This document shows, one piece after another, positions 62,500-64,000 of a stretch of DNA of 64,000 nucleotides (positions are counted from its first letter, which is position 1; each line of letters begins with the position of its first letter). Below the pieces are notes generated by a model. It worked only from the letters and a program-made list of their open reading frames with translations. It did not search any database and was not told where the DNA came from. The stretch is from Streptomyces sp. NBC_00704 (lineage in GTDB: Bacteria; Actinomycetota; Actinomycetes; Streptomycetales; Streptomycetaceae): positions 1 to 64,000 of the forward strand of contig NZ_CP109000.1 in NCBI RefSeq assembly GCF_036226605.1, given 5' to 3'. The position numbers and the translations under genes are program-made.

Positions 62500-63504
62500 T
62501 CAGATAAGCTTGTTCAGCCAGGTGACCGGTGTTGCATCGTTCTGGATCTCGATTTCCCAGCCGTAGCTGAACTCGGCCGTCCCCTGGCCTTCGATCCACG
62601 AGATGAGGCTGCGCAAGCCATCGTTCAATGACGTGGACGTCTTGTACCCCAGCAGCTTGCGCGCCTTGTCCGCACTGCATGTCGCTACGCGGACTTCCAA
62701 GGGCCGGTCCGGCACGAAGATCGGATCGAGGGGAAAGCCGAGCAGGTCCGCGATCCGTTCCGCCAACTCCAGGATCGAAACGGCCTCTTCATCCGGCCCA
62801 ATATTGATCGTCTCGCCGGCGGTTTCCGCGGTTGTGCCCATCCGTTCGAGGCAGAACAACACGTCCTGGATGAAGCTGAAGCAACGTAGGTGCGAACCGT
62901 CCCCGTAGATGATCGGTTGAAGGCCGCGAAGCATGCGATTGATCATGATCGACGCGACGTTTCGGTACGGATCGTCATAACGCTGGCGCGGTCCGATGAT
63001 GTTGTGCGGTACTGCGATCGAGTACGTACCCCCATGTGTCTCGAAAAGGTTCTGGACGACCTGCTCGGATACGCGCTTCGCCATGCCGTATGGATTAACC
63101 GGCCGTGGCTCCATATCCTCGGTGAACGGAGCTCTCAGAGCGCCGTACCGAGCCATGGAGGAGCAGTAGACGAATCGCTCCACGCCTGAAGCGATCGCGG
63201 CGCTCGCCACATCGACGGTGGCTTGGGCGGTGTTCTTGAAAACCAGCGCGGGCGAGAAGACACTTAGGCCGTCGTACGCTGCAGAGGCGCAGTGGTAAAC
63301 GAGAACCGAGCCGGCCATCAGCGGCAGATAAGCGCCTCGGTCCAGGCAGTCGGCGACCTCAAACCTAACACCTTCCGGGACGTTCGATACTCGCCCTCCC
63401 GACAAATTATCAATCCCGCACACCTCCCATCCCAGGTCACGAAACCGCTGCGCGATATGGCTACCCAAAAATCCAGCGACACCGGTGATGAATACTCCGG
63501 GCAT
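62500..63504 (-). CDS. NAD-dependent epimerase/dehydratase (extended SDR)
   Basis: A 334-residue protein from the ATG at 63504, with AGGAAGG eight bases upstream. NAD loop: PGVFITGVAGFLGSHIAQRF (GxxGFLG). Then LVYHCASAAYDGLSVFSPAL, Ser in RFVYCSSMARYG, Tyr/Lys in NPYGMAKRVSEQVV, and the substrate part NIIGPRQRYDDPYRNVASIM with YGDGSHLRCFSFIQD. The last two are typical of UDP-glucose 4-epimerase/GDP-mannose dehydratase-type enzymes acting on NDP-sugars. It starts the minus-strand block leading to the PKS. It may prepare a sugar for the product; no glycosyltransferase is in the window. Confidence 0.88.
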   Translation of the reverse strand: MPGVFITGVAGFLGSHIAQRFRDLGWEVCGIDNLSGGRVSNVPEGVRFEVADCLDRGAYLPLMAGSVLVYHCASAAYDGLSVFSPALVFKNTAQATVDVASAAIASGVERFVYCSSMARYGALRAPFTEDMEPRPVNPYGMAKRVSEQVVQNLFETHGGTYSIAVPHNIIGPRQRYDDPYRNVASIMINRMLRGLQPIIYGDGSHLRCFSFIQDVLFCLERMGTTAETAGETINIGPDEEAVSILELAERIADLLGFPLDPIFVPDRPLEVRVATCSADKARKLLGYKTSTSLNDGLRSLISWIEGQGTAEFSYGWEIEIQNDATPVTWLNKLI

Positions 63505-64000
63505 TGCGTTGCCTTCCTCTTGCATTTCACCTGCCGGAACCCGATGGCGGGTGAGCCGCCAGGTTCTCGACACATCCGCAGCATCTGCCGTTCATCCAGT
63601 CACTGCTGTCATTCCCGACTGCCCTCACATATGCGATGGATTGGGTCAAGGAATTGTCCTGGTTGGCCCCAGCCAATCGGCAAATGGACCGCCAATACCG
63701 CGTGGTTGTGGTTTGTCTTTTCGACGCTCGTAGGCCGTGCCATCCAGCCAGAGGCGCCAAATGAACCTTGACGCCATACGGCCGTCTTTCGCCTGCTTAC
63801 CCGGACCGTATGGTGTTGATTCAACCTGACCTTCGTCTTCGCCCCAGGACCATGCGGTACGGATGGTGAGGGCTTCTCCGCAGCGACCGGGTCCCGTTGA
63901 GAGGGTGCCGACCTGAACAGGTTGACAGCCTTCGGTGTGCCTTTAGTCCCCTTCTCGGCCGACCGCCAAAGCCCTCGGGGCGTCCAGGGAGCGCTCCACG
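63505..64000. other. Upstream region of the PKS block, no gene supported
   Basis: Frames here lack coding bias and family resemblance. The A/T-richer part around 63600-63780 probably holds the promoter of the epimerase gene. Any gene to the right lies beyond the window. Confidence 0.45.

Overview
The window is high-GC DNA with strong G/C preference at third codon positions. It carries gene families typical of Streptomyces: CU044_5270-type anti-sigma partners, DUF4262, DUF5133, DUF6192 and DUF6417 proteins, a TNT toxin, and STAS/HATPase switches. With few housekeeping genes and many broken insertion sequences, it looks like an accessory region, probably a chromosome arm of a Streptomyces or close relative. 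No tRNA, rRNA or CRISPR array was seen.

Positions 1-9300 hold a MerR/small-protein pair, a DUF6417-phosphotransferase chimera, truncated genes (TauE, S41 peptidase, mycothiol-type DinB, LysE, ISL3), a GNAT acetyltransferase, a DUF4262 protein, a lipoprotein and an intact ECF sigma factor with its CU044_5270 partner. Positions 9300-17100 hold an acyl-carrier-protein relic, an intact IS1380 element nested in an IS5 remnant (target duplication TTAG), and a polymorphic-toxin locus: a decayed RHS-HINT-barnase gene beside an intact barstar gene. A secreted beta-propeller protein follows. Positions 17260-19330 are a mosaic of P450, IS481 and NERD fragments, then an intact secreted TNT toxin whose small downstream partner gene is interrupted. 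Positions 19.7-28.3 kb hold an MFS exporter, IS5 copies (one intact, 35-bp inverted repeats, TAA duplication), an S1-domain protein and a HAD phosphatase.

Positions 28.5-48.4 kb alternate intact regulator/enzyme pairs with remnants of IS481, IS630, IS5, a plasmid-type HTH gene and a Y-family polymerase. The intact pairs are LysR/RidA-ABM, MerR/SDR, MarR/NmrA and AraC/TauE. A STAS protein, a HATPase protein and small secreted proteins are also here.

Positions 48.6-63.5 kb are different. There is no IS and all main genes lie on the minus strand: an NDP-sugar-type epimerase, a stand-alone thioester-reductase-like protein, one 2481-residue type I PKS ordered KS-AT-DH-MT-ER-KR-ACP, an MMPL exporter and an ABC exporter. 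The PKS has no thioesterase and the reductase-like gene lies 95 bases upstream. I infer an iterative highly reducing synthase making a C-methylated chain that is released reductively, possibly further modified, and exported. This is the best candidate for an undescribed system in the window.
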